DNA from: Myxococcales bacterium UBA5297
GTDB taxonomy: Bacteria; Myxococcota; Myxococcia; Myxococcales; UBA5297
Assembly (NCBI GenBank): GCA_002408385.1
Contig: DHSB01000105.1
Location: forward strand, 73,965 to 96,602
Direction: 5' to 3'
Length of the DNA: 22,638 nucleotides
Within the stretch, counting starts at the first letter, position 1. Every line of letters begins with the position of its first letter. Positions 1 through 8,117 of this stretch are shown here, one piece after another. Position numbers and translations under genes: made by a program. The notes under the pieces are model-generated. The model saw only the letters and a program-made list of their open reading frames with translations, was not told the DNA's origin and searched no databases.

Positions 1-57
1 GTCGCGGGATCCTCACTCGACACCGCGAGAGTGCGCATCACGCGTCCCGAGCCCTAG
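1..57 (+). CDS. possible C-terminal end of a protein entering from the left edge
   Basis: Frame 1 is open from the window edge to a TAG at 55-57 and encodes 18 residues with mostly G/C third positions, as in the real genes nearby. It would converge on the minus-strand barrel gene, with the hairpin at 257-291 between them. The fragment is too short to assign a family, and an open frame of this length can arise by chance in DNA this GC-rich. I treat it as a candidate only. Confidence 0.22.
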   Translation, partial: VAGSSLDTARVRITRPEP

Positions 58-256
58 TCTCGCCGCGAGCGCGCCCGGCGCGCCGCGAGAGCGCTCCGGG
101 CGAGGGGTCGTTCGCCGAGCGCGTCTCGAGGCGGCCTCTGCCCAGATACGCGCACCTCGACTGCACGGGTCTGCGTAGCGCGGCCTATCGCCTCGTCGAG
201 CGCAAGCCCGGGCGACAGGCAAGCTTCACGGCGGTCGCCGAATCCTCGAGCGCAGA
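58..256. other. stretch without a supported gene
   Basis: Two short minus-strand open frames exist here, but both are Arg/Ala-rich, lack any recognisable motif, and have no ribosome binding site or signal peptide. They look like high-GC noise. I see no RNA gene or repeat of note. With the possible gene end at 1-57 and the hairpin at 257-291, this completes the first 317 bases. Confidence 0.4.
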
Positions 257-291
257 AAGGCCGCGCTGGCATCTGCGGCCAGCGCGGCCTT
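257..291 (-). terminator. intrinsic terminator of the small barrel gene
   Basis: A perfect 14-bp inverted repeat (257-270 with 278-291) encloses a 7-nt loop. On the minus strand the stem ends in CCTTTCT, a short T-rich tract. It lies 26 nt past the TAA of the barrel gene (318-812), where a terminator for that gene and possibly for prfC is expected. A hairpin of the same build closes the operon ending at 6468. Confidence 0.75.
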
Positions 292-317
292 CCGAGAACC
301 GAACGGCTGGGGCTCGC

Positions 318-812
318 TTAGTCGAGGTCGAGCAGCGCGCCCACTCGCAGCATGAAGGCCATCGGCCGGCCGTCGAGGGCGGTCTTGTCGTAGGTGAGCG
401 CGGGCTCTCCGGTGCCCTCGAAGAAGATCCCGACGGTGTCGAGCAATGCGAGCTGCCAGCCGATTCCGACGATGCCCGTGTGCGTCAGGTCGCCCGCGCC
501 GTTGATGTTGCCCAGGCCATAGCCGGCGCGCGCGTAGAGGCCGACGACCGGGAAGAAGACCTTCACGCCCGGACGCACCGCGAAGATGTTCGCCACGGGC
601 TTGAGCTGCATCTCGACCGGCACCTCGAGGCGCACGATGTCGAGGATCTCGTGGAAGGGGGTCAGCTCGAGGGCGCCCTTGAGCGAGTCCTTCAGCTCAG
701 GGGCCTTCGGGTGCAGGTAGCCGCCGCCCGCCGACAGCGAGATGCCTACGGCGAACGAGGAGGCGGGAGCGAGCAGGGTCAGGCAAGCCGCGATCCACTT
801 GAGGCTTTTCAT
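318..812 (-). CDS. small secreted beta-barrel-like protein, function unknown
   Basis: This encodes 164 aa with a clear Sec signal peptide: Lys near the N-terminus, a hydrophobic stretch of about 15 residues, and an SFA cleavage motif near residue 21. The mature part alternates polar and hydrophobic residues in short glycine-rich segments (for example GVKVFFPVVGLYARAGYGLG), as in outer-membrane barrels. It ends LLDLD, so it lacks the usual terminal aromatic residue. A GGAG lies about 13 nt before the ATG, a rather long spacing. It follows prfC on the same strand with an 89-nt gap and could be read from the same transcript, though the functions are unrelated. A terminator hairpin sits just downstream. 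Outer-membrane or periplasmic location is inferred; I do not recognise the family. Confidence 0.75.
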   Translation of the reverse strand: MKSLKWIAACLTLLAPASSFAVGISLSAGGGYLHPKAPELKDSLKGALELTPFHEILDIVRLEVPVEMQLKPVANIFAVRPGVKVFFPVVGLYARAGYGLGNINGAGDLTHTGIVGIGWQLALLDTVGIFFEGTGEPALTYDKTALDGRPMAFMLRVGALLDLD

Positions 813-901
813 GGCTGGTCTTGGTCTCCGGTTGGTTGGCCCGAGGCCGCCGGCGCGGCGGCCTGCATGGCGACAAACCTAGGGCCAAAGCCCGCCAGCG
901 T

Positions 902-2524
902 TCAAGAGGCGGCAGTCTCCCCGAGCACGACTCTCGAGGCGGCGGTGTCGGTCAGCACGAGGTCGGGGAACTTCTCCTGCGTCCAGCGCAGGGCCCAGTC
1001 GCTGCGAAACAGCAGCACCGGCCTCGCCTCGCGGTCCTCGACCAGGGTGACGCTCTCGTTGACCGCGAGCCGCCTCGGGTCGCCCAGCTCGCTGTCGACC
1101 CAGCGGGCGTGGACAAAGGGCAGGGGGTCGAGGATGGGCGGCACGCCGTACTCGTGCTCGAGCCGGAACTTGAGCACGTCGAACTGGAGCTGGCCGACCG
1201 CGCCGACGAACGGGTCCTGGGCGCCCAGGCCGGGCTGGTAGAAGACCTGGATCGCGCCCTCCTGACAGAGCTGATCGAGCCCCTTGGTGAGCTGCTTGCG
1301 CTTGAGGGCGTCCTTGATGCGCACCCGGGCGAAGTGCTCGGGCGAGAAGCTGGGGATGCCGCCGAACTCGAAGGGCTCGCCGGTGCACAGCGTGTCGCCG
1401 ATGCGAAAGTGGCCGGGGTCGAAGAGCCCGAGGATGTCGCCCGCGTAGGCCTCCTCGACCGTCGAGCGCTCCTGGGCCAAGAACTGCTGCGGGTTGGCCA
1501 GGCGCAGGTCGCGCCCGAGGCGCACGTGCTTGGCGGTCATCCCGCGGGTGAAGCGGCCGCTGCAGACGCGCAAGAACGCGATGCGGTCGCGGTGCGCGGG
1601 GTCCATGTTTGCCTGGATCTTGAAGATGAAGCCCGAGAAGCGCTCGTCGGTCGGCTCGATGCGCCCGCGGGTGGTGGGGAAGCCGGCCGGCGGCGGCGCC
1701 AGCTCGAGGAAGCCCTGGAGAAAGGGCATCACGCCGAAGTTGGTCATCGCGCTGCCGAAGAAGACCGGGGTCAATTCGCCGCGCAGCACCCGCTCGTGGT
1801 CGAAGGGGTCGCCGGCGATGTCGAGCAGCGACAGCTCCTCCATCATCGTGAGGTGGGCGGCCTCGCCGACCAGCGAGCGCACCTTGGGGTCGTCGGCGCC
1901 GGCGACCTCCATCGGCGCCTCGCGGGTGCCGTGGTGGCCGCTCGAGAAGAGCAAAAACTGGCTCTTGCGCCGGTCGAAGACCCCGCGAAAGTGGCTCCCC
2001 GAGCCGACCGGCCAGTTGATCGGGCAGCTCCGGATGCCGAGGACCGACTCGAGCTCGTCGAGCAGCTCGAGCGGCGGGCGGGTCTCGCGGTCGAGCTTGT
2101 TGACGAAGGTGAAGATGGGGATGCCGCGCTGGCGGCAGACGTGGAAGAGCTTGCGGGTCTGCGCCTCGACGCCCTTGGCGCCGTCGATGAGCATCACCGC
2201 CGCGTCGGTGGCCGACAGGGTGCGGTAGGTGTCCTCCGAGAAGTCCTGGTGGCCCGGGGTGTCGAGGATGTTGACCGAGAAGCCGTCGAACTCGAACTGC
2301 AGCACCGAGCTGGTCACCGAGATGCCGCGCTGGCGCTCGAGCTCCATCCAGTCGCTGGTCGCGTAGCGGCTCGCCCGGCGGGCCTTGACCGAGCCGGCCA
2401 GGTGGATGGCGCCGCCGTAGAGCAGCAGCTTCTCGGTCAGCGTCGTCTTGCCCGCGTCGGGGTGCGAGATGATGGCGAAGGTGCGGCGGCGGTTGGTCTC
2501 TCGCTCAAGATGGGTGCTGGGCAT
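902..2524 (-). CDS. prfC: peptide chain release factor 3 (GTPase RF3)
   Basis: This encodes 540 aa, close to the usual RF3 length of about 530. RF3 is the cytosolic translational GTPase that recycles RF1/RF2 from the ribosome after peptide release. The G domain is intact. The P-loop SHPDAGKTT is at residues 20-28, and the switch I region ERQRGISVTSS, characteristic of RF3, is at 63-73. DTPGHQDFSEDTYR starts at residue 88 and NKLD is at 142-145. The domain II and III regions run to the C-terminus without a break. The ATG at 2524 directly precedes the conserved N-terminus, with a GA-rich GAGGGAAGAG upstream. It diverges from the Uma2 gene across about 300 nt. I see no odd features; EF-G is excluded by the RF3-type switch I and by length. 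Confidence 0.96.
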   Translation of the reverse strand: MPSTHLERETNRRRTFAIISHPDAGKTTLTEKLLLYGGAIHLAGSVKARRASRYATSDWMELERQRGISVTSSVLQFEFDGFSVNILDTPGHQDFSEDTYRTLSATDAAVMLIDGAKGVEAQTRKLFHVCRQRGIPIFTFVNKLDRETRPPLELLDELESVLGIRSCPINWPVGSGSHFRGVFDRRKSQFLLFSSGHHGTREAPMEVAGADDPKVRSLVGEAAHLTMMEELSLLDIAGDPFDHERVLRGELTPVFFGSAMTNFGVMPFLQGFLELAPPPAGFPTTRGRIEPTDERFSGFIFKIQANMDPAHRDRIAFLRVCSGRFTRGMTAKHVRLGRDLRLANPQQFLAQERSTVEEAYAGDILGLFDPGHFRIGDTLCTGEPFEFGGIPSFSPEHFARVRIKDALKRKQLTKGLDQLCQEGAIQVFYQPGLGAQDPFVGAVGQLQFDVLKFRLEHEYGVPPILDPLPFVHARWVDSELGDPRRLAVNESVTLVEDREARPVLLFRSDWALRWTQEKFPDLVLTDTAASRVVLGETAAS

Positions 2525-2824
2525 CGGTTCGGCTCTTCCCTCGCCCCCTTCGATGGGGCGCGCAACCTACAAGAACACCCCGGGCCCGGCAATCCCGACA
2601 GCGTCGCGGCCGCAAGGTCCAAATCGCGGGAGGCCGGGCGAGCTCGCGCGCTTCTGAACAGCGGCCACTGCCGCCCCGATGGGCCCGGGCGGCCGGCAGG
2701 GGCGCGGGCGAGTGCCGCGTCGAGCCGAGCGCTCTATCGTTTCAGGCGAAGGGGTCGGGGGGCCGGTTGCCGCGGCGAGAGGCTGAAACAAGGGGAGCGG
2801 GCGAGGTCGACGGAGGCAAGTCAA
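2525..2824. other. divergent intergenic region between prfC and the Uma2 gene
   Basis: These 300 bases separate two divergent genes and should contain both promoters. I found no convincing -35/-10 pair. All reading frames upstream of the Uma2 start lack the usual Uma2 N-terminal motif, so a lost first exon-like segment by a simple frameshift is not visible. The ribosome binding site GGAGG for the plus-strand gene is at 2812-2816. Confidence 0.5.
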
Positions 2825-3289
2825 ATGATGGTGCCTGCCAGCCCGACGAAGGGGCTCTTTGCGGCCCGGCTCACCGGCGCGCTGCAGCCGTACGTCGACG
2901 ATCGCGACCTGGGCGCGGTCCTTACCGCCGAACCGGGCTTCGCGTTCGGCTCCGGGCCTGGCGAGAGCGTTTGGGCGCCCGACGTGGCCTTCGTGGCCCG
3001 GGAGCACCTTCCCTCTGCCGACGAGCAGGCAGGCTACTGGCCGGTCGCACCCGACCTCGCGGTCGAGATCGTCTCGCCTTCCGACCCGGCGGACGAGCTG
3101 CAGGCGAAGGTGAAGCATTACCTGAGCGCGGGCGTGCGGCTGGTCTGGGTGGTCTACCCGAGGACGCAGACAGTCGTCGCGTTCAGCGAGGACGGCACCA
3201 TCCGCCAATTCGACAAGGCCCAGATGCTCGAGGCCGGGCCCGTGCTGCCAGGCTTCGCGTATCCGCTGGCGCGCCTGTTTCGCGAGTAG
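2825..3289 (+). CDS. Uma2-family (DUF820) PD-(D/E)XK nuclease-like protein, N-terminally short
   Basis: This encodes 154 aa. The start is set by GGAGG eight bases before tandem ATG codons at 2825 and 2828. The core matches the Uma2 family of restriction-endonuclease-like folds: APDVAFV around D53, PDLAVEIVSPSD around E81, then K95/K97 in the helix before YLSAGVRLVWVV, giving a D-E-K active site. Family members usually have 180-190 residues and begin with a segment resembling YELIDGEL before the first helix; that part is absent here. The protein may therefore be a naturally short variant or a truncated copy. Its role is unknown, as for most of the family. It stands alone between prfC and the hsp70 gene with codon usage like theirs. 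Confidence 0.85.
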   Translation: MMVPASPTKGLFAARLTGALQPYVDDRDLGAVLTAEPGFAFGSGPGESVWAPDVAFVAREHLPSADEQAGYWPVAPDLAVEIVSPSDPADELQAKVKHYLSAGVRLVWVVYPRTQTVVAFSEDGTIRQFDKAQMLEAGPVLPGFAYPLARLFRE

Positions 3290-3453
3290 GCGCAGGGCCC
3301 CGAGCGCGTTGCGACACGCCCGGACCGGCGCTTGACCAAGGCAACGGGGCGAAGAGACGGCGGGCGGGCTGCGATGCGGCCCCACCAACCTGCGACCGAA
3401 TCGCCAAGGCTCCGGGCGAGGCCCGCCGCTGTCGACTCTCGACCAGCGCGCCG

Positions 3454-4974
3454 CTACGTCACCCGCACCGTCGTCTTCATCTCCTTGCCGGTGGCCGGGT
3501 CGCGGGCGCTCATGGTGAGAATGCCCTCGACGCTGACGTCGAAGGTGATCTCCACCTGGACGCGGCCGGCTTTGTCCGGGCGGATGCCGGAGAAGGTGAA
3601 CTCGCCGAGCAGCTCGTTGTCCTTCACCAGCTTGTGATCGCCCTGGAAGATGCGCATCGCGAGCGCGTCCTGGTTGTCGTAGCTGGTGGTGGCGACGATG
3701 CGCTTGGCGTTGGGGATGGCCGCGTTGCGCGGGAAGACGACGTGGAACTCGCCGCCGGCCTTCTCGAGGCCGATCGCCATGGGGATGACGTCGAGGAGCT
3801 GCAGCCGGATGTTCGAGTTGTCCTCGAGCGAGTGGGCGTAGAGGGCCGCGCCGACGGCGACCGCCTCGTCGGGGTTGACGCCCTTGGACGGCGCCTTGCC
3901 GAAGAACTTGGTGAGGCGCTCCTGCACCAGCGACATGCGCGTCTGGCCGCCGACGAGCATCACCTCGTCGATGCTGCCCGAGGCGAGATTGGCGTCGACG
4001 AGCACCTGCGCACAGGTCTTCAACGTGCGGTCGACCAGGTGGCTGGTGAGCTGCTCGAGCAGCTTGCGCGTGAACATCATCTCGATGTTCAGCGGCATCC
4101 CCTGCGGCGTCATGGTGATGAAGGGGATGTTGAAGGGCACCTCGGCGCGCGACGACAGGTCGATCTTGGTGCGCTCGGCGAGGTCCTTGATGCGCTGCAT
4201 CGCCACCGGGTCGGTCGACAGATCGACGCCGTGCTTAGACTGGAAGTCGGCGAGCACGTGCTTGATCATCGCGTTGTCGAAGTCGATACCGCCGAGGAAG
4301 ACGTCGCCGCCGGTCGCCTTGACCTCGAAGACCCGGTCGCGAATCTCGATGATCGACACGTCGAAGGTGCCGCCGCCCAGGTCGTAGACGAGCACCGTCT
4401 CCTTGAGCCCCTTGCCGACACCGTAGGCGAGCGAAGCGCTGGTCGGCTCGTTGATGATGCGCATGACCTCGAGGTCGATGAGCAGACCGGCGTCCTTGAC
4501 CGCCTGGCGCTGCCGGTCGGTGAAGTAGGCCGGGACGGTGACCACGGCGCGGCTGACCGGCACCTTGAGGTAGTCGGAGGCGACGGTGCGGATCTTGTTG
4601 AGGATCCGGGCCGAGACCTCCACCGTGCGGAAGGTGCGGTTGGCGCACTCGATGACGACGTCGTTGCGGTCGCCCGCGGCCAGGTTGAAGGCGACCACGT
4701 CCCTCATGGTGTTGACGACGTCGTCCTTGGGCGAGCGGCCGATGAGGCGCTTGGCGGCGTAGATGGTGTTCTTGGGGTTGAGCTGCCACTGGCGCTTGGC
4801 CTCGTGGCCGATGAGCTCGTTGCCCTTGTCGTCCACCGCGTAGATCGACGGGATGGTGTAGTCGCCGCCCTTGTACGGGATCAGCTTGACCTTGCCGTCC
4901 TCCTGGACGAACGCGGCGCACGAGTTGGTGGTGCCCAGGTCGATTCCGATGATCGGGCTCTTGGTCGAAGGCAT
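3454..4974 (-). CDS. DnaK-like Hsp70 chaperone without the C-terminal lid
   Basis: This encodes 506 aa. The ATP-binding domain is complete: phosphate-1 motif GIDLGTTNS at 10-18, connect-1 [11 protein letters not shown] at 175-185, phosphate-2 [11 protein letters not shown] at 197-207, and the adenosine motif VGGQTRM at 341-347. The conserved interdomain linker LQLLDV is at 391-396, followed by a beta substrate-binding domain to the end. DnaK has about 640 residues; here the alpha-helical lid and acidic tail are missing and the protein ends right after the beta domain. An upstream extension of 44 codons is open but not Hsp70-like, so I chose the ATG at 4974 with AAGG nine bases upstream. No dnaJ or grpE lies nearby, so this is probably a specialised paralogue rather than the main DnaK. 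The intact linker suggests working allostery but looser substrate trapping. Confidence 0.93.
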   Translation of the reverse strand: MPSTKSPIIGIDLGTTNSCAAFVQEDGKVKLIPYKGGDYTIPSIYAVDDKGNELIGHEAKRQWQLNPKNTIYAAKRLIGRSPKDDVVNTMRDVVAFNLAAGDRNDVVIECANRTFRTVEVSARILNKIRTVASDYLKVPVSRAVVTVPAYFTDRQRQAVKDAGLLIDLEVMRIINEPTSASLAYGVGKGLKETVLVYDLGGGTFDVSIIEIRDRVFEVKATGGDVFLGGIDFDNAMIKHVLADFQSKHGVDLSTDPVAMQRIKDLAERTKIDLSSRAEVPFNIPFITMTPQGMPLNIEMMFTRKLLEQLTSHLVDRTLKTCAQVLVDANLASGSIDEVMLVGGQTRMSLVQERLTKFFGKAPSKGVNPDEAVAVGAALYAHSLEDNSNIRLQLLDVIPMAIGLEKAGGEFHVVFPRNAAIPNAKRIVATTSYDNQDALAMRIFQGDHKLVKDNELLGEFTFSGIRPDKAGRVQVEITFDVSVEGILTMSARDPATGKEMKTTVRVT

Positions 4975-5391
4975 TGGCGTCGGCCTTTGGGGAAGGGTCT
5001 GTAGTCTGGCGCACTCTATCCGATCCGGCTCAATCGAGCCATCTCCGGGTGAAAAAAACGCAAGGTCCCAGGGTGCGCCGGTCGTCCGTCTTGCGGCACG
5101 TTCCACGCGAGGGGCGCCCCCTCCGGCAGTATGGGCCGCGGGCGGGTTGGCGATCGCCTGGCTTGATGAGCGATGTCGCCGGCCAGCCGGTGGCCTCGCC
5201 AGGCTTTTCCCCCAGCGGCGCGGGCAACGGGCGCGTGCCGGGTTGCCACGGAGGGGAGCAGAAATGCGCCTATTCGCGTGTTGCGGTCAATCGGGGCATT
5301 GCCGAGAATTTCCGGTGCCGACCGGAGGGGGGCTGGCATGGAGTCGGCGTTCTCCGTTCAGGCTCACCTCCCGCGAAAGGCTGCTCCCGAC
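4975..5391. other. divergent intergenic region between the hsp70 and protease genes
   Basis: This stretch of 417 nt holds no gene I can support. An in-frame extension upstream of the protease start exists but is Arg/Pro-rich and precedes the true lipoprotein signal. There is a small hairpin GGCTC-aatc-GAGCC at 5027-5040 and an A-rich run at 5050-5056 (minus-strand T run). No heat-shock CIRCE element and no riboswitch consensus was found. Confidence 0.5.
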
Positions 5392-6219
5392 ATGTCTGTC
5401 CCACGAATCGCCATGCTCTTCGCCCTTGCGGCCCTTGGCGCCTGTGCCGGCCGGCAGGCACCGACTGCCACCCCGTCGAAAGGCGCGCCGGCGCCGACCC
5501 GTCAGCAGCGCATCCACACCGCGCTTGCCCAGAGTGTTCGGGTGGTGGTTGCCGACGAGGGCAGGGCCGCGCGCAGCGCCTCGGGCGTCGCGCTGGCGGG
5601 CGGCTCGGGGGCCGGCGGCGCGGTCTCCTACATCGTGACCAACGCCCACGTCGTGCAGCCCAGGCAGGGCGAAGAGCCGCGCTACTTCGTGCTCGTCGAC
5701 CTGCCGAGCGGTCAGACCCAGGAGCACGTCGCGAAGCTCGAGGCGCTTGGCCAGGTCCCCGAAGCCGACCTCGCCGTCCTGAGCGTTCGCGGCGTCAGCC
5801 TCCCGGTGGCCGCCCTTGCCGACGACGGGGAGCTGTCGGTGGGCGAGGAGGTCTTCGTCGTCGCCGCGCCCTACGGGCGGGCCCTGTCCATCTCGGGCGG
5901 CCTGGTGAGCCAGATCGATTTCGAGCAGGAGGGCAAGCGAGTGCCGCAGATGATGAAGACCGACGCGGCGATTGGCTACGGAGCCTCCGGCGGCGGCGTC
6001 TTCTCGGCGACCACGGGAAAGCTGCTCGGAATCATCGAGGGCTACCGCACCGCGAAGGTGACCATCCCCATGGCCGAGGAGGCCGTCTCGTTCGACCTGC
6101 CGATGCCCGGGGAGACGTTCGCGGCGCCCGCGGCGAAGGTGCGCAGATTCCTGGGGGAGAAGGGGCTCGACTCGCTCGTCGGCTCTGCCGAGGCGCTGAC
6201 GAGCGCGCAGGCGAGGTAG
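5392..6219 (+). CDS. trypsin-fold serine protease lipoprotein (HtrA-like, no PDZ domain)
   Basis: This encodes 275 aa. The ATG at 5392 gives a lipoprotein signal peptide with lipobox LGAC (Cys18), so the mature protein should be membrane-anchored in the periplasm. AAAGG lies 11 nt upstream. A Pro/Ala-rich linker (19-40) leads to a chymotrypsin-like domain with the full triad: His86 in TNAHVV, Asp126 in EADLAVL, and Ser199 in GYGASGGGVF. The last replaces the usual GNSGGP. DegP/DegS proteins carry one or two PDZ domains after the protease; here the chain ends about 70 residues after the serine, with no room for one. The substrate is unknown. It stands alone on the plus strand, divergent from the Hsp70 gene, so a joint role in envelope or protein quality control is possible but not shown. 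Confidence 0.88.
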   Translation: MSVPRIAMLFALAALGACAGRQAPTATPSKGAPAPTRQQRIHTALAQSVRVVVADEGRAARSASGVALAGGSGAGGAVSYIVTNAHVVQPRQGEEPRYFVLVDLPSGQTQEHVAKLEALGQVPEADLAVLSVRGVSLPVAALADDGELSVGEEVFVVAAPYGRALSISGGLVSQIDFEQEGKRVPQMMKTDAAIGYGASGGGVFSATTGKLLGIIEGYRTAKVTIPMAEEAVSFDLPMPGETFAAPAAKVRRFLGEKGLDSLVGSAEALTSAQAR

Positions 6220-6318
6220 CAGGGGGCACCGAGCGGGTGGCGCAGGCGCGCCCCCGGCCTTTGCTCGAGACGGGCGCACGGGCTCGAGGAGAGCAATCGG
6301 CGAAATGCCCGAGGGCAA

Positions 6319-6338
6319 AGCGCCCGCGAGGGGGCGCT
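6319..6338 (+). terminator. possible terminator hairpin after the protease gene
   Basis: A 7-bp inverted repeat AGCGCCC/GGGCGCT (6319-6325 with 6332-6338) lies about 100 nt past the protease stop. No T run follows on the plus strand, so termination here is uncertain. Confidence 0.25.
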
Positions 6339-6411
6339 GCGCCCTTCCGCGGCCCTTCGTGCAGAGACTTTTGCTCCCGAGCCGCGCGCAGGCGGGCTCA
6401 AAGAAACAGCA

Positions 6412-6440
6412 CGCCCCCTCTTCGCCTGGAAGAGGGGGCG
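6412..6440 (-). terminator. intrinsic terminator of the nucleotidase operon
   Basis: A perfect 11-bp inverted repeat (6412-6422 with 6430-6440) with a 7-nt loop lies 27 nt past the stop codon of the barrel gene at 6468. On the minus strand it is followed by GCTGTTTCTTTG, a T-rich tract. Stem, loop and distance closely parallel the hairpin at 257-291. It marks the end of the three-gene operon. Confidence 0.78.
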
Positions 6441-6467
6441 CAGAAGCTTCGGGTCTGGCGGGTTCGG

Positions 6468-8018
6468 CTAGAAGCGCGCCTGGAGCAAGGTGTTGAAGCC
6501 GACGATCCAGGGGTCCTCGAACACGGGCTGGGCAACGCCGGCGGCCGAGTCGCGGAAGGTCGTGCGGTTCCAGTCGTAGTTCACGTAGAACTCGCCCGCG
6601 GCCGCGAAGTAGTCCGAGATGTCCCAGCGCAGCGTCACCTTGCCGGAATAGATGGGCTTGGGGTCGGCGTCGCTCGGGAGCACCGTGAGCTGGTTCTGGT
6701 CGCGGACGACGACGGTGCGGGTGCCGAGGAAGCTCTCCGGCGGGTTGTTCGAGCCGAGGCTCTCGGTGGTGAACGAGGCGGGGATCTGCACGCCGCCGAT
6801 GATGCCGGGGGTCAGGTGCAGGCCGCGCAGGTAGTAGTCGGCGCCCACGGCGATGAACTTCTCGGCGACGAGATCGGTGCCGCCCGGGAAGTCCTGGAAC
6901 GGCGGCAGGCCGGGGACGTTGAACTGGATGAAGGAGAGCGAGCGGTAGAGGCCGAGGACGTTGAAGCGCAGGTAGTCCCACTTCGCGCGAAGTTGCAGGG
7001 CGCCGGCCTGGGCGCTCTGTCGGGTGGTCGCGCCGAACTCGTCCGGATCGGCCAAGACCTGCTGCAGGACGCTGCCCTCGATGGCCGCGGTGAAAGCGAA
7101 GCCGCCCGGGTAGCTCTCCGGCTTGAAGAAGCGCGTCGGCAGGTCCGGATCGTTCTTGTAGAGGGCGAAGTCGACGGAGCGGCCGACCGGAGCGCCGAAG
7201 TGGAAGACGAGCTCGCTCGACAGGCCGCGCGCGTCGACCGGCTTGCCGAGGACGGCGGTGTTCGGGTTGACGCCCTTCTGGAAGAAGCCGCCGGAGATGT
7301 CCCAGCGCAGCCACCGGGTGAAGTCGACGCCGGCGCCGGCGAGGAAGCCGTAGTTGGTCTCCTGCTCGTGGATCTTGTCGTTGAGGATCAGGGTCGTCTT
7401 CAGGCCGACGAAGCCGTAGACGATCTGGTCGTCGTTGATGGCCTTGGTGACCTGCAGCTTGGCGCCGGGGACCGACTCGTTGGTCGGGAAGGCGCTGCTG
7501 CCGCCCCAAGAGATCTTGTAGGCGTAGCCCAGCCGGAAGCGGTCGGCCGACATCGGGAAGCCGGTGAGCGAGATGCCCTCGCCCTGCTTCGCGCTCCAGC
7601 TCCGGGGCACGTAGTTGAGGCGCAGGTAGCTCGAGGCGTCGCCGATCTTCACCGCGTCGAGCGAGGAGGTGCCGCGCTCGCGGGCGACGAGCAGGTTGAG
7701 CGCGAGTGCGGCCTCGGTCGTCAGGCCCTCGAAGTAGGAGGGGGCCTGCTTGTAGAGCACGAGGTTGGTCAGGGTCTCGAAGCCCGAGTACTTGGTGTTG
7801 AAGTTGTCGTAGAACTGCGAGTTCGACGAGTTCGCCGCGCCCAGCCGCGCACTCGGGCTGTTGGGCGTGGTCTCGCCCGCGTCGGCGAGAATGTTGTCAT
7901 CCGAGAAGAGCAGGGTGACGCGGGTGTCCACGAAGTCCCCTGCCCACGCGCTCGCGGGGAGCGCGGCGGCAAGCAAGCCGGCGACAATGGTGAAGAGCGC
8001 GCTGCGGTTCGTCAGCAT
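6468..8018 (-). CDS. outer-membrane beta-barrel protein
   Basis: This encodes 516 aa. A near-perfect ribosome binding site (GGAGG at 8023-8027 on the minus strand) sits 4 nt before the ATG at 8018; an upstream in-frame ATG at 8060 is therefore unlikely. A Sec signal peptide with ASAWA cleavage near residue 26 is followed by about 490 residues of amphipathic strand-like segments with Tyr/Trp/Phe girdles, such as DFTRWLRWDISGGFFQKG. The chain ends LLQARF, and a terminal Phe is the classical BAM recognition signal. It looks like a 16-18 stranded porin or transport channel; the exact family is not recognised. It is the last gene of an operon behind the nucleotidase and OB-fold lipoproteins (99-nt gap), so it may pass their products or anchor them. 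Confidence 0.85.
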   Translation of the reverse strand: MLTNRSALFTIVAGLLAAALPASAWAGDFVDTRVTLLFSDDNILADAGETTPNSPSARLGAANSSNSQFYDNFNTKYSGFETLTNLVLYKQAPSYFEGLTTEAALALNLLVARERGTSSLDAVKIGDASSYLRLNYVPRSWSAKQGEGISLTGFPMSADRFRLGYAYKISWGGSSAFPTNESVPGAKLQVTKAINDDQIVYGFVGLKTTLILNDKIHEQETNYGFLAGAGVDFTRWLRWDISGGFFQKGVNPNTAVLGKPVDARGLSSELVFHFGAPVGRSVDFALYKNDPDLPTRFFKPESYPGGFAFTAAIEGSVLQQVLADPDEFGATTRQSAQAGALQLRAKWDYLRFNVLGLYRSLSFIQFNVPGLPPFQDFPGGTDLVAEKFIAVGADYYLRGLHLTPGIIGGVQIPASFTTESLGSNNPPESFLGTRTVVVRDQNQLTVLPSDADPKPIYSGKVTLRWDISDYFAAAGEFYVNYDWNRTTFRDSAAGVAQPVFEDPWIVGFNTLLQARF

Positions 8019-8117
8019 CCTTCCTCCAGGGGCTGCAGTCCTGCGAAGTGGTCGAGTCACTTGAATTCCTTCCTGCGCCCCCGTTGAGCGTTTCGGTGAA
8101 GCAGTTGGGCTGCGGGC

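Noticed and set aside
821..2824. Very long plus-strand open frame opposite prfC, in frame with the Uma2 gene
   Set aside because: It is antisense to a clear RF3 gene and its translation is Arg/Ala/Glu-rich without motifs. Only the last 154 codons, after a good ribosome binding site, match a family.
4975..5060. CIRCE heat-shock operator upstream of the hsp70 gene
   Set aside because: A lone GCACTC is present, but the second half-site with 9-bp spacing is missing.
5200..5270. Cyclic di-GMP (GEMM) riboswitch upstream of the protease gene
   Set aside because: A GGGTTGCC segment resembles the 3' part, but the conserved GCAAAGCC core and 5' part are missing.
4974..8087. Plus-strand open frame of about 1000 codons
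   Set aside because: It overlaps the protease gene in another frame and runs antisense to the barrel gene. Its composition is typical of stop-poor high-GC shadow frames.
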